64,000 nt of DNA, taken from positions 136,240 through 200,239 of the forward strand of contig NZ_MDHN01000040.1 in assembly GCF_001757105.1 (NCBI RefSeq). Reading direction: 5' to 3'. A program made the position numbers and the translations under genes. This DNA comes from Alteromonas confluentis. GTDB lineage: Bacteria > Pseudomonadota > Gammaproteobacteria > Enterobacterales > Alteromonadaceae. A model generated the notes under the pieces. That model made no database searches. It was given only the letters and a program-made list of their open reading frames with translations, and was not told where the DNA came from. Below, in pieces: positions 1-9,328 of this stretch; position 1 is the stretch's first letter; each line of letters opens with the position of its first letter.

Positions 1-1
1 A

Positions 2-769
2 ATTGGCCGTGAAGAAGCCGCCCGACACCTACCCGATGATGTGGAACTGGAAGAAAACTTTGGTCCACGAAATATGGGGGCAGGTCCTACCGGTATTGCG
101 AGCATGGATTTACGCACCGGGAAAATAGACATGGTGGTCGCACTGCCCTTCCAGCTCGGTCATATTCAAACCAACCCATGGGTCAGCCGGGAATTGGTAT
201 TCTGTTGGGAAACCGGTGGTAAATCACCACAACGCATGTGGACCATGAAAGTGGGCGGCGAAGTGAAAGCTCTATACCCGGAAGCCAATTATGAATGGGT
301 AACGCACGAAGCCGTGATCAGCAAAGATGAAGTGGCTTTCGCGATTATGGGGCACCGTGAAGTGGGCACTGATGATGAATGGGGACCATCAGCAAGCAGA
401 CAAAAACCCACTGGACTCGGAATCGTAAACCTTCGAACTAATGAAATGCGCATTGCAGGTCAAACCCGAAGTGGCAGCGGTTTATGGCATGTCCATGGCT
501 CATCTGACGGCCGGTGGGCGGTGGGTGATGATTTCAGCCGTAGCTTGTATTTGATCGATCGCACAACCGATGAAATGATGCTGCTCAGCACCGGCCATAA
601 ACCCACAGCAAGAGATCACACTCACCCTACGTTTAGTGCTGACGGCACCAAAATTCAAATTCAGTCTGCTATGTTGTCTGATGATAACCGCAGCATGAAT
701 ATTGCGGTGATTTATTTGCCTGAACGTTTGTTGAAAAGACAATATAAGGCAGTTAAAAGACTGGACTGA
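2..769 (+). CDS. Oligogalacturonate lyase-like beta-propeller protein (5' truncated by window edge)
   Basis: The reading frame is open from base 2, so the gene starts before the window; 255 residues of the C-terminal part are visible. The protein has repeated propeller-blade signatures (GIASMDLRTGKI, LGIVNLRTNEMR, SLYLIDRTTDE, HPTFSADGTKI) and conserved His segments (VTHEAV, WHVHGSSDGR, DHTHP). This pattern resembles polysaccharide lyase family 22 (oligogalacturonate lyase), whose propeller carries a metal site built from His residues. In that family the enzyme cleaves short unsaturated pectin fragments by beta-elimination. The exact substrate cannot be told from the fragment, and a TolB-type propeller of other function remains possible. 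No pectin genes are visible downstream. Confidence 0.6.
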   Translation: MGREEAARHLPDDVELEENFGPRNMGAGPTGIASMDLRTGKIDMVVALPFQLGHIQTNPWVSRELVFCWETGGKSPQRMWTMKVGGEVKALYPEANYEWVTHEAVISKDEVAFAIMGHREVGTDDEWGPSASRQKPTGLGIVNLRTNEMRIAGQTRSGSGLWHVHGSSDGRWAVGDDFSRSLYLIDRTTDEMMLLSTGHKPTARDHTHPTFSADGTKIQIQSAMLSDDNRSMNIAVIYLPERLLKRQYKAVKRLD

Positions 770-866
770 TGCACGATAAAATGTGCTGCCTAAAAGACAG
801 CACACCGTGTTTTCGACAAGCAAACCGTTTATTATCTGGTCATTGTTTATTTTCATCAGGGACAAG

Positions 867-1622
867 ATGATGGGTTTTACCCGAACCTCAATGACCGTTA
901 CAACCGGATTTTTGCTATTTTCTAATTATGCTCTCGCCACTTCACTGGCCAACCGGGATGTCAACGCACTTCACTACGACGGGCCTATCAACAAAGAAAA
1001 CAATCAGAAAGTTTTCAACGATTTTGACAACGCTACCGACAAACCTGACTTGCTGGTTATCAACAGTGGTGGAGGCGATATTACTCAGGGTATGGCCCTT
1101 GGAAAATGGGTGCATGAACATAATTTGAATGTGGAGGTATCTGTAGTGTGTGCGTCTTCCTGCGCAAATTATGTCTTTCCGGCTGCCAACAAGAAGTTCT
1201 TAAGAAAAGACTCCGTTCTTCTTTGGCACGGCAGTGCCTGGCAGCAAGATTGGGCAGGCAGTGAAGATATCGAAGGCTTCTCTGTAATAATAAATGCAAT
1301 GCGCCAGCAGGAAACCCAATTCTACGCTGATTTAGAAATTGATAATCTTTTCACAGTTTACGGGCAGCACGTCAAAGCACTTAAAGAGCGTTTCCTGAAC
1401 TATTTTGGTTACGGGCCACAGGGGTTCGATTACTCGGTCGATGACATGTCGCGCTTTGGTATCAAAAATGTCATCCTGAAAGACGGTGAATGGAATTGGC
1501 GGCATTATCGGGCTGACAAGAAAAGTGAAGTCACCCGCATCCAGTTACAGGACGATTATCGATTTACGCTACGCCGCTTTGTTGTAGATGATGGCGCGAC
1601 GTCCTCCATGGACTTGCGATAA
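867..1622 (+). CDS. Periplasmic ClpP/crotonase-fold protein (COG3904-like)
   Basis: This is a 251-residue predicted exported protein. The start at 867 is chosen because AGGGA lies just upstream and the product then begins with a signal-like segment (residues 1-25, ending ALA). The core carries INSGGG (65-70), CASSCANYVF (95-104) and a later LLWHG (118-122). This Gly-rich oxyanion strand followed by a helix with a small nucleophile is typical of the ClpP/SppA fold and of predicted periplasmic COG3904 proteins. A peptidase role is inferred from fold only. Ser97 or Ser98 are candidate nucleophiles. It stands alone downstream of the lyase-like gene with no obvious partner. Confidence 0.55.
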   Translation: MMGFTRTSMTVTTGFLLFSNYALATSLANRDVNALHYDGPINKENNQKVFNDFDNATDKPDLLVINSGGGDITQGMALGKWVHEHNLNVEVSVVCASSCANYVFPAANKKFLRKDSVLLWHGSAWQQDWAGSEDIEGFSVIINAMRQQETQFYADLEIDNLFTVYGQHVKALKERFLNYFGYGPQGFDYSVDDMSRFGIKNVILKDGEWNWRHYRADKKSEVTRIQLQDDYRFTLRRFVVDDGATSSMDLR

Positions 1623-1741
1623 ATCTTATTTTATCGCGGTTATACTGCGATTTACCCTAAAGTAGATAGCCGTAGACTTGATCATAGCCCCATCTCCTAC
1701 GATAATTGGTTAAAATTCGTTCCAATTACTTGGAGATTCCC

Positions 1742-2026
1742 ATGGATTTAGGGAAACACATCACCACAGCCACCGGATGGGTGCTCACGTTATCAGGTCT
1801 CTTTGGTGCAGCAGTTGCACTAGCAATGAGTATCTACCATACATTCTGGACGCCAGCTGATTATCAGGTAGCAACCAGCGATAGTTTCATTTCAATATCG
1901 TATGGTGGCATCTCCCCGCTACTAGCCGGTTTGTTTCCGCTTATTCTTTCTCTATTAGTCATGAGCATTGGCCACCTGTTTCTCAAAGCAGCTCGAAAAA
2001 GCCCAGTGCGCCGCGCAAGTCGCTAA
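1742..2026 (+). CDS. Small two-helix membrane protein, unknown function
   Basis: This 94-residue protein has two hydrophobic segments, about residues 11-32 and 57-80, joined by a polar loop, and ends with a basic tail (RKSPVRRASR). A GGAG box six bases before ATG 1742 decides this start over an upstream in-frame codon at 1706. I do not recognise a family. It lies at the head of a run of short same-strand genes (1742-3233), each with its own spacing and none overlapping, so a common transcript is uncertain. Confidence 0.55.
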   Translation: MDLGKHITTATGWVLTLSGLFGAAVALAMSIYHTFWTPADYQVATSDSFISISYGGISPLLAGLFPLILSLLVMSIGHLFLKAARKSPVRRASR

Positions 2027-2154
2027 TGTATTAACGTTCTTTCAGCATTAAAATCCGGTTTCAGGTATATAAGCAAAGAACTACGATTTTAATTCCATAC
2101 TGTCATTCGTCTATGAATTGTTGATATTTCACTCGGCCACAATAGACTGGCACT

Positions 2155-2562
2155 ATGAAAAACGAACACCATGTCGGGCAGGGAATGCGAATGACTACAC
2201 GCCAATTTACGGATCATCAACGCAGAAATGACACCTCTAGCAAACAAAGTGCTGGTGCGCCTAGCTCTGCCAACAAGTTGTCTGCAAATAAACTAGCTGA
2301 GAATAATGCAGCACCTTATAGCACTCAACGTTTACGCTCTACTCGCGAAGCTAGTAACGACGATTTCGCCTATTCGGAGCAAACACGCACGTTCAGAATG
2401 ACCCGTTTTGGCGCGCAAGAAGGGTCAGTAGAAGAAATACTTCAGCAGATTGAACAAGAAAAAAATGCAGGCAAATCCGGCAAGTTTTCATTATTTCGTT
2501 CTGCCCTGCTGATTGGCGCCTTACTCTTTGTCGGGTACTTATTTACTGGCTTGATGAGTTAA
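2155..2562 (+). CDS. Tail-anchored small protein, unknown function
   Basis: The product is 135 residues. The first ~110 are polar, rich in Ser, Asn, Gln and Arg and low in complexity, which suggests disorder. A single C-terminal hydrophobic segment (about 113-133, SALLIGALLFVGYLF) would anchor it in the membrane. No known domain is recognised. The second in-frame ATG (MRMTTRQF) is an alternative start. It is probably a lineage-specific envelope or scaffold protein, but no function can be assigned. Confidence 0.5.
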   Translation: MKNEHHVGQGMRMTTRQFTDHQRRNDTSSKQSAGAPSSANKLSANKLAENNAAPYSTQRLRSTREASNDDFAYSEQTRTFRMTRFGAQEGSVEEILQQIEQEKNAGKSGKFSLFRSALLIGALLFVGYLFTGLMS

Positions 2563-2592
2563 TCTGGATTTTATGAGAGCAGGAGCAGTGCA

Positions 2593-2766
2593 ATGACTCG
2601 ATTCGCAAAGGTGGTTTCAGCAGTTCTTGTTGTCGCAACGGCAAGTGTCATAGCGAAAGGGTTTAACGACGATAATCAACAGACTACGACACTAAAAGTG
2701 TGCGGCAATGATGATATCGCTCGGGTCGATGCAAAAGGTTTCGCTTGCCAACATACTGCGGAATAA
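2593..2766 (+). CDS. 57-residue exported small protein with a Cys pair
   Basis: A short frame begins at ATG 2593 behind a good ribosome site (AGGAG, seven bases upstream) and ends at TAA 2764-2766. The product starts MTRFAKVVSAVLVV, a plausible signal peptide followed by an Ala-rich stretch. The mature part is about 36 residues with two cysteines (LKVCGNDD and GFACQH) that could form one disulfide. It follows the tail-anchored gene by 30 bp, so the two may be co-transcribed. No homologue is recognised; the strong ribosome site and signal peptide are the reasons to believe it. Confidence 0.5.
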   Translation: MTRFAKVVSAVLVVATASVIAKGFNDDNQQTTTLKVCGNDDIARVDAKGFACQHTAE

Positions 2767-2966
2767 GCCCCTTCCCTCCCGTTTTCAATTTATCGCTCTC
2801 AGCTGCACTTCATCGATCTCCTATTAGACTAAAGACTATAGGCACCAATGTTGCAATTTCCTCTGTGTAAGACGTTCCTTTATTCAGGGTCACAAAGCAG
2901 GTAGTTGTTGTAGGACCCCATAAATAAAGGCTGAAACAACTAACCAGACGAAAAATAGGTTTACTA

Positions 2967-3233
2967 ATGTTAAATGAAAATACGTTATTAATTGGCCAAG
3001 TGTTGCAAATTCGAGACAAAATTCTGGCTAAACGTCATGTTATCCCTAGTTCACTGCAAAACGAATGGCTACGTTTGAAAGAGCGCACTGCAGCATTCGA
3101 CATTAAACGTGCATTCAACACTGCCCGCAAAGGCACCACCTTTACCAAGCCAGCGTTAAGCAATCAGTCTTTAAATGATTTAGCGGCATTGGTTTCTTCA
3201 TTGCGGTCATTTAACGCTAAGATTAGTCACTAG
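2967..3233 (+). CDS. Hypothetical 88-residue protein
   Basis: A predicted soluble, mostly helical basic protein with no signal peptide or membrane segment. The start ATG 2967 has a weak AGG seven bases upstream. The sequence ends shortly before an imperfect hairpin at 3239-3260. No family is recognised. A frame on the other strand (2810-3019) overlaps its beginning but has poorer coding character, so the plus-strand gene is preferred. Confidence 0.4.
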   Translation: MLNENTLLIGQVLQIRDKILAKRHVIPSSLQNEWLRLKERTAAFDIKRAFNTARKGTTFTKPALSNQSLNDLAALVSSLRSFNAKISH

Positions 3234-3238
3234 TTTTT

Positions 3239-3266
3239 GCGCTGCCCATGTGGACAGCGCTTATTT
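3239..3266 (+). terminator. Weak candidate terminator after the 88-residue gene
   Basis: The arms GCGCTGCCC (3239-3247) and GGACAGCGC (3252-3260) pair with one mismatch around a 4-base loop. The tail is only TTATTT, so termination on the plus strand would be weak. Confidence 0.3.
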
Positions 3267-3277
3267 AGCTGTTGATG

Positions 3278-4408
3278 TCAGGCTTGCCTGACGATGACAA
3301 TTGCCCGTACCTTCCGGCGGCCATAGCTTACCAAGCGAGTGAAATCTTCTCGTGCCACGGGGATATGCTGATACTCCACAGCTTGGCCTTCGAACGCTTC
3401 CGGATCGGGGTCATGAATGTAAAAGCATCGTTGATCCGAGGCTGTAAGCGTGACCCAGTGCGGCGCTTTTTTCTTGTCAAAGGCATAGGTGCTGATGAGG
3501 CACATTACCGCTGCGCCCTCTTCCAGTAAGCTGTCGACTGATTCCATTTTCCATTCTGAAATAGTCACGGGGATCTGCTTGCGCTCGGCTTCGTCAAGAA
3601 AGCCTTGTTCCACCACTTCTACAATGGCTTTTTTGTGCGCTGTACGCACGCCATCGGTAAACAGCGGAAACGCGCGGTTAACCCAAACTTCACTGCTGAA
3701 ACCTTCGTCGACGGCCGCCAGTGCCAACCCTACAGGATGGCAACCACCATGGCCTGAAGTCATGAAAATGGTGGTGGCTCGACGCCATAATGCCAGCTCT
3801 TTTTCCTGCGACAACACATAGTTTTTATCCAATGCTGCCATGGCCATCATTAATGATGCCGGGCCACAGGTAAATTCCGTTGTCTGTTGGTACCAAGGGT
3901 ACACATCGACTTCTGTGGTACTGGAAGGAAAATTGAGTACCTTCTGCATACGGATGGCATCAGATTTATCTTCGTAGTACTCGTTATACATACCGAATTG
4001 AGTAAAACCCAAACGCTGGTACAGTGCTATGGCGCCCTTGTTGTCCTCAGACACTTCCAGACGCATAAAGCGCTTTCCCCGCGACAGCGCCCTGACCTCC
4101 AGTTCAGCAATCAGTGATTGCGCCACCTGTTGTCCACGGGCTTCCGGCAAAACCGCGATAGAGTAAAGTCGCGTTAGCATGGTGCCCCGTCTTAGCAGTA
4201 GCAAGGCATAACCAAGCAGCACGCCGTCTCGTTCTGCCACCAGCAGTTCAGCATGGGTGGCAGTGAGATAAAAACGCATTCTCCTGCGGCTTAACCGATC
4301 GTGGGCAAAACAGCGTTGTTCTATGTCGCACAACTGCGGTAAATCGCCAGCGTCAGCTGAGCGCACACTCAGCATCGCTGGTAGCGGTAAAGCACGTTCT
4401 GCGCTCAT
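3278..4408 (-). CDS. GNAT acetyltransferase fused to a C39-type peptidase domain
   Basis: A 376-residue fusion. Residues about 14-155 form a RimI-like GNAT domain with the acetyl-CoA loop RGQQVAQ (91-97) and LYQRLGF (129-135). Residues about 165-376 form a papain-like C39 domain with a complete-looking triad: Cys181 in TCGPAS, His317 in PHWVT and an Asp in HDPDP (332-336). C39 domains classically cut leader peptides after Gly-Gly. This architecture is known beside RimK-like ATP-grasp ligases and has been predicted to take part in peptide modification (family knowledge). Its ATG overlaps the stop of the upstream ligase by four bases, so the two are translationally coupled. No obvious precursor peptide is adjacent, so the substrate is unknown. 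Confidence 0.85.
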   Translation of the reverse strand: MSAERALPLPAMLSVRSADAGDLPQLCDIEQRCFAHDRLSRRRMRFYLTATHAELLVAERDGVLLGYALLLLRRGTMLTRLYSIAVLPEARGQQVAQSLIAELEVRALSRGKRFMRLEVSEDNKGAIALYQRLGFTQFGMYNEYYEDKSDAIRMQKVLNFPSSTTEVDVYPWYQQTTEFTCGPASLMMAMAALDKNYVLSQEKELALWRRATTIFMTSGHGGCHPVGLALAAVDEGFSSEVWVNRAFPLFTDGVRTAHKKAIVEVVEQGFLDEAERKQIPVTISEWKMESVDSLLEEGAAVMCLISTYAFDKKKAPHWVTLTASDQRCFYIHDPDPEAFEGQAVEYQHIPVAREDFTRLVSYGRRKVRAIVIVRQA

Positions 4409-5853
4409 CGACCGCGTAACTCCAATCTGTTAGCAAATTCCTGCATGATTAACTGATACAGTTCTTTGCCGAGGTATTTATCTTCAACACCCGAGTCGAT
4501 ACTTGGGTTGTCGTTCACTTCAATCACGTAAACTTTGTTGCCTGATTGCTTGATGTCTACACCATAAAGGCCATCGCCCACGACCTTCGCCGCTTTAATT
4601 GCAGCTTGAAGCACAGCTTTGGGCACTTCAAAGGTCGGCATGGTTTTAAAGCCACCAGAGCTAAAGCGGTCACCTTCGTGGTGATAAATCTGCCAATGGT
4701 TGCGTGCCATGAAGTACTGACAAGCATAAATAGGCTTGCCACCCAACACACCAATGCGCCAGTCAAACTCGGTAAAGACATATTCCTGCACGAGTACCAG
4801 CGCTGACGCTTCCAGCATTTCTACCAGTCGCGTTTTCAGTGCCTCGGCACTTTCTACTTTGTATACACCCCGCGAGAATGAACTCTCTGGCAATTTCAAC
4901 ACCAGCGGCAGGCCCAGCTTTTCAATCAGTTCAGCACAAGTTTCGTCGTCGCTGTCAGACACCATTTCGCTTTGCGGTGCCGGTACCTGCTGATACGCAA
5001 ACGCATCTTGCAAGTACACCTTATTACAGCAACGCAGGATGGACTGAGTGTCATCAATCACAATCAAACCTTCACGTTCTGCCGCACGGGCAAGACGATA
5101 AGTATGATGGTCGATAGCCGTGGTTTCACGAATAAACAGTGCATCGTAATGCCCAACCGCTTCTGGCGTCAGACTGGTTACCACTTCCGCATTAAAACCA
5201 ACCTTCTCGGCAGCTTTCACGAAATTGCGAATTGCTTTGTCATCAGACGGTGGCGTCGGCTCATCCGGGTTAACCAATATGGCCATGTCCCAGCGCATTT
5301 TTTTGCCTTTGCGATCGCTACGCCATTCCTGTTCGGTGAATTGTTGCAACCCATCAATACACGCTTGTTTTTCGTCGTCAGATAAATCAACAAAGCCCCG
5401 CGGTTGTATTTCCATAAAACCAATGTTGTCTGCCGCAATATGCAGCGCAACAGTAAGCACCGGGCACGGAAATGCCTCAAACGCCGCTTTTGCCAGTGCA
5501 GCTAAACGCTGATCCTTTGTTTTACCAAACAGTACAAAGAACGACTCAATGCCTTCTGCGCCGGACCACTGAAATTTTTCCGGCAACGGCAGCCGAGCAC
5601 TACCTTCATCAACAATGCGTAAATCATTGATGGTTTTCACCGACGGCAATACGCGGTGCTGACGGGCTTGCGCTAATAACGAGCAATAATAACCCTGACT
5701 CAGATATCGTGAGGTATCGCACAGGTTGATCACCCGGGTTTTCGGCTCGTTGCGTTTCGGAAATTCTTCCAGATATTGCTGAAAGGTCAGAATTGTCTGA
5801 TCAGGAATGTCAAAACCGCTGGTGTCATCAACTACGATTAAAGTCTTGTGCAT
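4405..5853 (-). CDS. RimK-like ATP-grasp ligase with RLAN N-terminal domain
   Basis: The product has 482 residues. The N-terminal ~200 residues match the RimK-like ATP-grasp N-terminal module (RLAN), starting MHKTLIVVDD. The C-terminal half is an ATP-grasp ligase with LVLKLPESSFSRGV (nucleotide-binding loop), VQEYVFTEFDWRIG, YGVDIK and VIEVNDNPSID (metal-binding Glu/Asn). RimK-type enzymes join amino acids to a carboxylate through an acyl-phosphate. Start 5853 is preferred; an earlier start at 5895 would add 14 residues. It is first in a two-gene operon with the GNAT-C39 protein. The substrate is not evident; ribosomal protein S6 is the target of classical RimK, but this is a different subfamily. 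Confidence 0.85.
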   Translation of the reverse strand: MHKTLIVVDDTSGFDIPDQTILTFQQYLEEFPKRNEPKTRVINLCDTSRYLSQGYYCSLLAQARQHRVLPSVKTINDLRIVDEGSARLPLPEKFQWSGAEGIESFFVLFGKTKDQRLAALAKAAFEAFPCPVLTVALHIAADNIGFMEIQPRGFVDLSDDEKQACIDGLQQFTEQEWRSDRKGKKMRWDMAILVNPDEPTPPSDDKAIRNFVKAAEKVGFNAEVVTSLTPEAVGHYDALFIRETTAIDHHTYRLARAAEREGLIVIDDTQSILRCCNKVYLQDAFAYQQVPAPQSEMVSDSDDETCAELIEKLGLPLVLKLPESSFSRGVYKVESAEALKTRLVEMLEASALVLVQEYVFTEFDWRIGVLGGKPIYACQYFMARNHWQIYHHEGDRFSSGGFKTMPTFEVPKAVLQAAIKAAKVVGDGLYGVDIKQSGNKVYVIEVNDNPSIDSGVEDKYLGKELYQLIMQEFANRLELRGR

Positions 5854-6142
5854 GAAATGCTTCTTTTTTCCTAAAGAAAAGTGATTTGCTGCCACTTCTG
5901 AACTTGTTCAGAGCTGGTAGATATTGAAGCGCAGTGTAGAGGAAACCGGCTGTTTCACCAGTAATTTCAGCACGGCTTTTTTTTATCGTAACCATGAGAT
6001 TTTATGATAGCGTTGCTGGAAAAGATTTCTGGCCCATTTAGCGCGTTCAGACGTTTAAAATGTTTAACGAAATCGCCATATAATGGCGGTTCAAAAATCA
6101 GTTATTCCGTTTGCCTGAAAAAGACGGACCCAAGGAGAGAAT

Positions 6143-7117
6143 ATGCTTTTAGCCATTGCTGCTATTATTGTTGGCCTGCCAGTTTTACTGTGGAGTGCCG
6201 GTAAATTTGTCGGTGGTGCAGCAGGTATTGCCCGTCATTTCGGCCTTTCGCCGCTATTAATTGGTATGCTGATCATCGGCTTCGGTACCTCAGCCCCCGA
6301 GATCATTGTTTCTATTTTCGCCGCTATTCAAGGTAATTCGGGTATTGCACTGGGTAACGCCTACGGCTCGAACATTGCCAATATTGCACTTATTCTTGGT
6401 CTCACCGCGGTTATCAGCCCCATTGCAGTAAGTTCAGACATCATCAAACGTGAACTCCCTATCCTGCTCGGCCTGACCTTTTTTGCCAGCTGGCAACTGA
6501 TTGACTTTTATATCTCCACCGACGATGCATTCTCGTTATTAGGTTTATTTATTCTGCTAATGGGCTGGAGCATCTGGGCTGCAACCAAAGGCGATAAAGA
6601 CAAATTGGCAGAAGGCTATGACAGCGAAATCCCCGGCGACGAAATAAGCGTAAAGACCAATGCAATTTGGCTGTTCACGGGCTTGTTATTGTTAGTGGCC
6701 AGCTCTCGTATTCTGGTGTGGGGTGCCGTTGAAATCGCCACCGATTTTGGTGTTAGCGATACAATTATCGGCTTAACCATCATCGCAGTAGGTACATCGT
6801 TACCTGAACTGGCATCTTCACTGATGGCAATTCGCAAAGGCGAACATGATATGGCACTGGGCAACGTTATCGGCTCGAACATGTTCAACACCCTCGCGGT
6901 TGTGGGTATTGCCGGTACCATTCAGCCTATGCAGGTAGAACCAAGCTTTCTGTACCGCGATGTGCTCATTATGCTGGTGTTGTCGGTTGCTCTGTTTATA
7001 TTCTGTATCGGCCTCAAAGGTCGTCAGGGCCGCTTGAACCGATTAGAAGGTGGGGTATTTGTATTGGGTTACGTGGCTTATACCTGGTACTTGGTACAAT
7101 CGGCTTTTGTAAGCTAA
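6143..7117 (+). CDS. Calcium/sodium antiporter, CaCA family (YrbG-like)
   Basis: A 324-residue inner-membrane exchanger with the two inverted alpha-repeats of the family: GFGTSAPEIIVS followed by GNAYGSNIANI (about 45-85), and AVGTSLPELASS followed by GNVIGSNMFN (about 205-250). The acidic residues in these motifs bind cations. About ten membrane segments are visible. Family members exchange Ca2+ for Na+. AAGGAGAG nine bases before the ATG supports the start, and CATATAATGG near 6078 is a possible -10. It converges on the 7130-7501 gene with only 12 bases between. Confidence 0.85.
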   Translation: MLLAIAAIIVGLPVLLWSAGKFVGGAAGIARHFGLSPLLIGMLIIGFGTSAPEIIVSIFAAIQGNSGIALGNAYGSNIANIALILGLTAVISPIAVSSDIIKRELPILLGLTFFASWQLIDFYISTDDAFSLLGLFILLMGWSIWAATKGDKDKLAEGYDSEIPGDEISVKTNAIWLFTGLLLLVASSRILVWGAVEIATDFGVSDTIIGLTIIAVGTSLPELASSLMAIRKGEHDMALGNVIGSNMFNTLAVVGIAGTIQPMQVEPSFLYRDVLIMLVLSVALFIFCIGLKGRQGRLNRLEGGVFVLGYVAYTWYLVQSAFVS

Positions 7118-7129
7118 ACACGTATTTTA

Positions 7130-7501
7130 TTAGGCTACGGTTACGTTTAAGGTGACCAGGCTCACCATTGAAATACCCGCAAGAATAAACAAATTCACGC
7201 CGTAATTGTCGGCCTCCCGACGATTGCGGCGCGAACGCAGCAACATGGTGACCAACGCCATGCCCAAACAAATCTGTAACAGCACCACCAGCATATCTAC
7301 ATGTTCATCTGACCAGGTAGTTCGCCCTTCTATTCCCCAGTAGGTCTGTAATCCTGTCACCATTTCCGGGCGGGCGAAATGAAACACGATCAAAGCACCA
7401 ATCAGCACCAGCCAACTAATAAAGTTAACGGTAACAATAAAACGGTAAAATCCGTCTTTGTCTCTGGGAATAACCCGTCTGTCCTGGTGACCTGAATTCA
7501 T
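7130..7501 (-). CDS. Three-helix membrane protein, unknown
   Basis: This 123-residue protein has three hydrophobic segments (about 22-44, 70-90 and 101-121) with a charged RSRRNRREAD loop between the second and third. Start 7501 (MNSGHQDRR) is chosen because the added residues from an upstream start at 7600 look non-coding. The first residues include a short polar segment that would be cytoplasmic. No family is recognised. It is transcribed away from asnS and may share that intergenic region for its promoter. Confidence 0.55.
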   Translation of the reverse strand: MNSGHQDRRVIPRDKDGFYRFIVTVNFISWLVLIGALIVFHFARPEMVTGLQTYWGIEGRTTWSDEHVDMLVVLLQICLGMALVTMLLRSRRNRREADNYGVNLFILAGISMVSLVTLNVTVA

Positions 7502-7780
7502 GCAAATTGGCTCTGTGGGCTGAAAGTTAGCTGGTATCCCGTTTCTGAATGAGTATACTAGCGGTTCGTTTATACGTAGGAAATGACACAACAGAGTCAT
7601 GCCTCATTCTGTAGGCTGACATGTCGCTGCACTATCTAAGTTTTTTCGTTGCCTTTCGCAGCGCTTGGTTTTGTATTTACTATCGGCAATTCTGCTGTGT
7701 CTTTAACACTTTTCGGCTTAACTACACTGACAGACCGAAAAGGTATATTTATTTTAAACAGGTAAGATGGAGACATTCAA

Positions 7781-9178
7781 ATGACGCATGCGCCCGTTGT
7801 CGACGTGCTTGAAGGTAAGTACGCAGTTGGCGAAACGGTGACGGTTAAAGGTTGGGTGCGTACTCGCCGCGACTCGAAAGCCGGACTTTCTTTTATTGCT
7901 CTGCACGATGGCAGCTGCTTTAATCCCGTTCAAGTAATCGCGTTAAATTCTCTGTCAAATTATGCTGATATTCAGCGCCTAACCGCAGGCTGCTCATTGT
8001 CTGTTGTTGGCGAAGTAAAACCTTCTCAAGGTCAGGGCCAGGCAGTAGAACTGGAAGCGAAAAGCGTAGAAATTCTGGGTTGGGTAGAAAACCCAGATAC
8101 CTATCCAATGGCGGCAAAACGCCACTCTATCGAATATCTTCGTGAGTATGCGCACCTTCGCCCTCGTACCAACGTGATTGGTGCGGTAACCCGTATTCGT
8201 AACTGTCTGTCACAAGCCATTCACCGTTTCTTCCACGAGCGTGGCTATTTCTGGATCAGTACCCCTATTCTTACTGCATCCGATACAGAAGGCGCAGGTG
8301 AAATGTTCAGAGTATCTACGTTAGATATGATGAACCTGCCACGCACCGACAAAGGCGATATAGACTACAAAGAAGATTTCTTTGGTAAAGAAACCTACCT
8401 TACGGTTTCTGGTCAGTTGAACGTTGAAACATACTGTGCAGCTATGTCTAAAGTGTACACCTTTGGCCCGACATTCCGTGCTGAAAACAGTAACACTTCT
8501 CGCCACCTGGCGGAGTTCTGGATGATTGAGCCAGAAGTGGCTTTCGCTGATTTAAGCGATGTGGCGCAACTGGCAGAAGACATGCTGAAATACGTGTGTA
8601 AAGCTGTGCTTGAAGAGCGTGCTGACGACATGGCATTTTTCGCCGAGCGCATCAGTAAAGATGCTATCAGCCGCCTGGAAAAACTGATCAGTACTGATTT
8701 CGTTCGTATGGATTACACCGATGCGATTGATATTCTGAAAGCCAGTGGCAAAGAATTTGAATTCCCTGTTGAATGGGGTGTGGATTTATCATCTGAGCAC
8801 GAACGCTATCTGGCCGAAGAGCACGTTGGCGCGCCAATCATTATGCAAAATTATCCGAAGGACATTAAAGCCTTCTATATGCGCATTAATGATGATGGCA
8901 AAACGGTTGCAGCGATGGATATTCTGGCGCCTGGCATTGGTGAAATTATTGGTGGCTCTCAGCGTGAAGAACGTCTGGATGTATTCGACCAGCGTTTGGA
9001 AGAAATGGGCCTCGATAAAGAAGACTACAGCTGGTACCGCGATCTTCGCCGCTATGGCACCGTACCGCACTCAGGTTTCGGTTTAGGCTTTGAACGCCTG
9101 GTCGCCTACGTAACCGGTATGCAAAACGTGCGTGATGTTATTCCATTCCCGCGCACGCCGGGTAATGCAAATTACTGA
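7781..9178 (+). CDS. asnS: Asparaginyl-tRNA synthetase
   Basis: A 465-residue class IIb synthetase, almost the length of the E. coli enzyme (466). An N-terminal OB-fold anticodon-binding domain ([14 protein letters not shown]) is followed by the catalytic domain with motif 2 ([19 protein letters not shown]) and motif 3 ([15 protein letters not shown]). It charges tRNA-Asn with asparagine in the cytoplasm. The ATG at 7781 lies after a GATGGAG ribosome site. A strong intrinsic terminator follows, so it appears to be monocistronic. Confidence 0.97.
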   Translation: MTHAPVVDVLEGKYAVGETVTVKGWVRTRRDSKAGLSFIALHDGSCFNPVQVIALNSLSNYADIQRLTAGCSLSVVGEVKPSQGQGQAVELEAKSVEILGWVENPDTYPMAAKRHSIEYLREYAHLRPRTNVIGAVTRIRNCLSQAIHRFFHERGYFWISTPILTASDTEGAGEMFRVSTLDMMNLPRTDKGDIDYKEDFFGKETYLTVSGQLNVETYCAAMSKVYTFGPTFRAENSNTSRHLAEFWMIEPEVAFADLSDVAQLAEDMLKYVCKAVLEERADDMAFFAERISKDAISRLEKLISTDFVRMDYTDAIDILKASGKEFEFPVEWGVDLSSEHERYLAEEHVGAPIIMQNYPKDIKAFYMRINDDGKTVAAMDILAPGIGEIIGGSQREERLDVFDQRLEEMGLDKEDYSWYRDLRRYGTVPHSGFGLGFERLVAYVTGMQNVRDVIPFPRTPGNANY

Positions 9179-9201
9179 TCACAAAACGCAATAAATAACA
9201 A

Positions 9202-9232
9202 TAAGGCGGCCGAAAGGCCGCCTTATGTTTTT
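9202..9232 (+). terminator. Intrinsic terminator of asnS
   Basis: Perfect 10-bp arms TAAGGCGGCC (9202-9211) and GGCCGCCTTA (9216-9225) enclose a GAAA tetraloop, followed by TGTTTTT. Confidence 0.9.
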
Positions 9233-9328
9233 CTGAGGCAGATGACATCCGGTTACACATTAATACCGTAAACATGAATAAAATCATGCTATTGTATACT
9301 AATCGTTTATTGAGTCTCAGCGTTCTTT

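Noticed and set aside
1616-1637. Inverted repeat GCGATAAA/TTTATCGC at the end of the ClpP-fold gene
   Set aside because: It overlaps the stop codon and lacks a T tail, so it is not a convincing terminator.
5935-5985. Possible plus-strand terminator (CGGCTG ... CAGCACGG then seven T) with no gene upstream
   Set aside because: The stem is imperfect with a bulge and a long loop, and I see no promoter before it, so I do not propose an RNA here.
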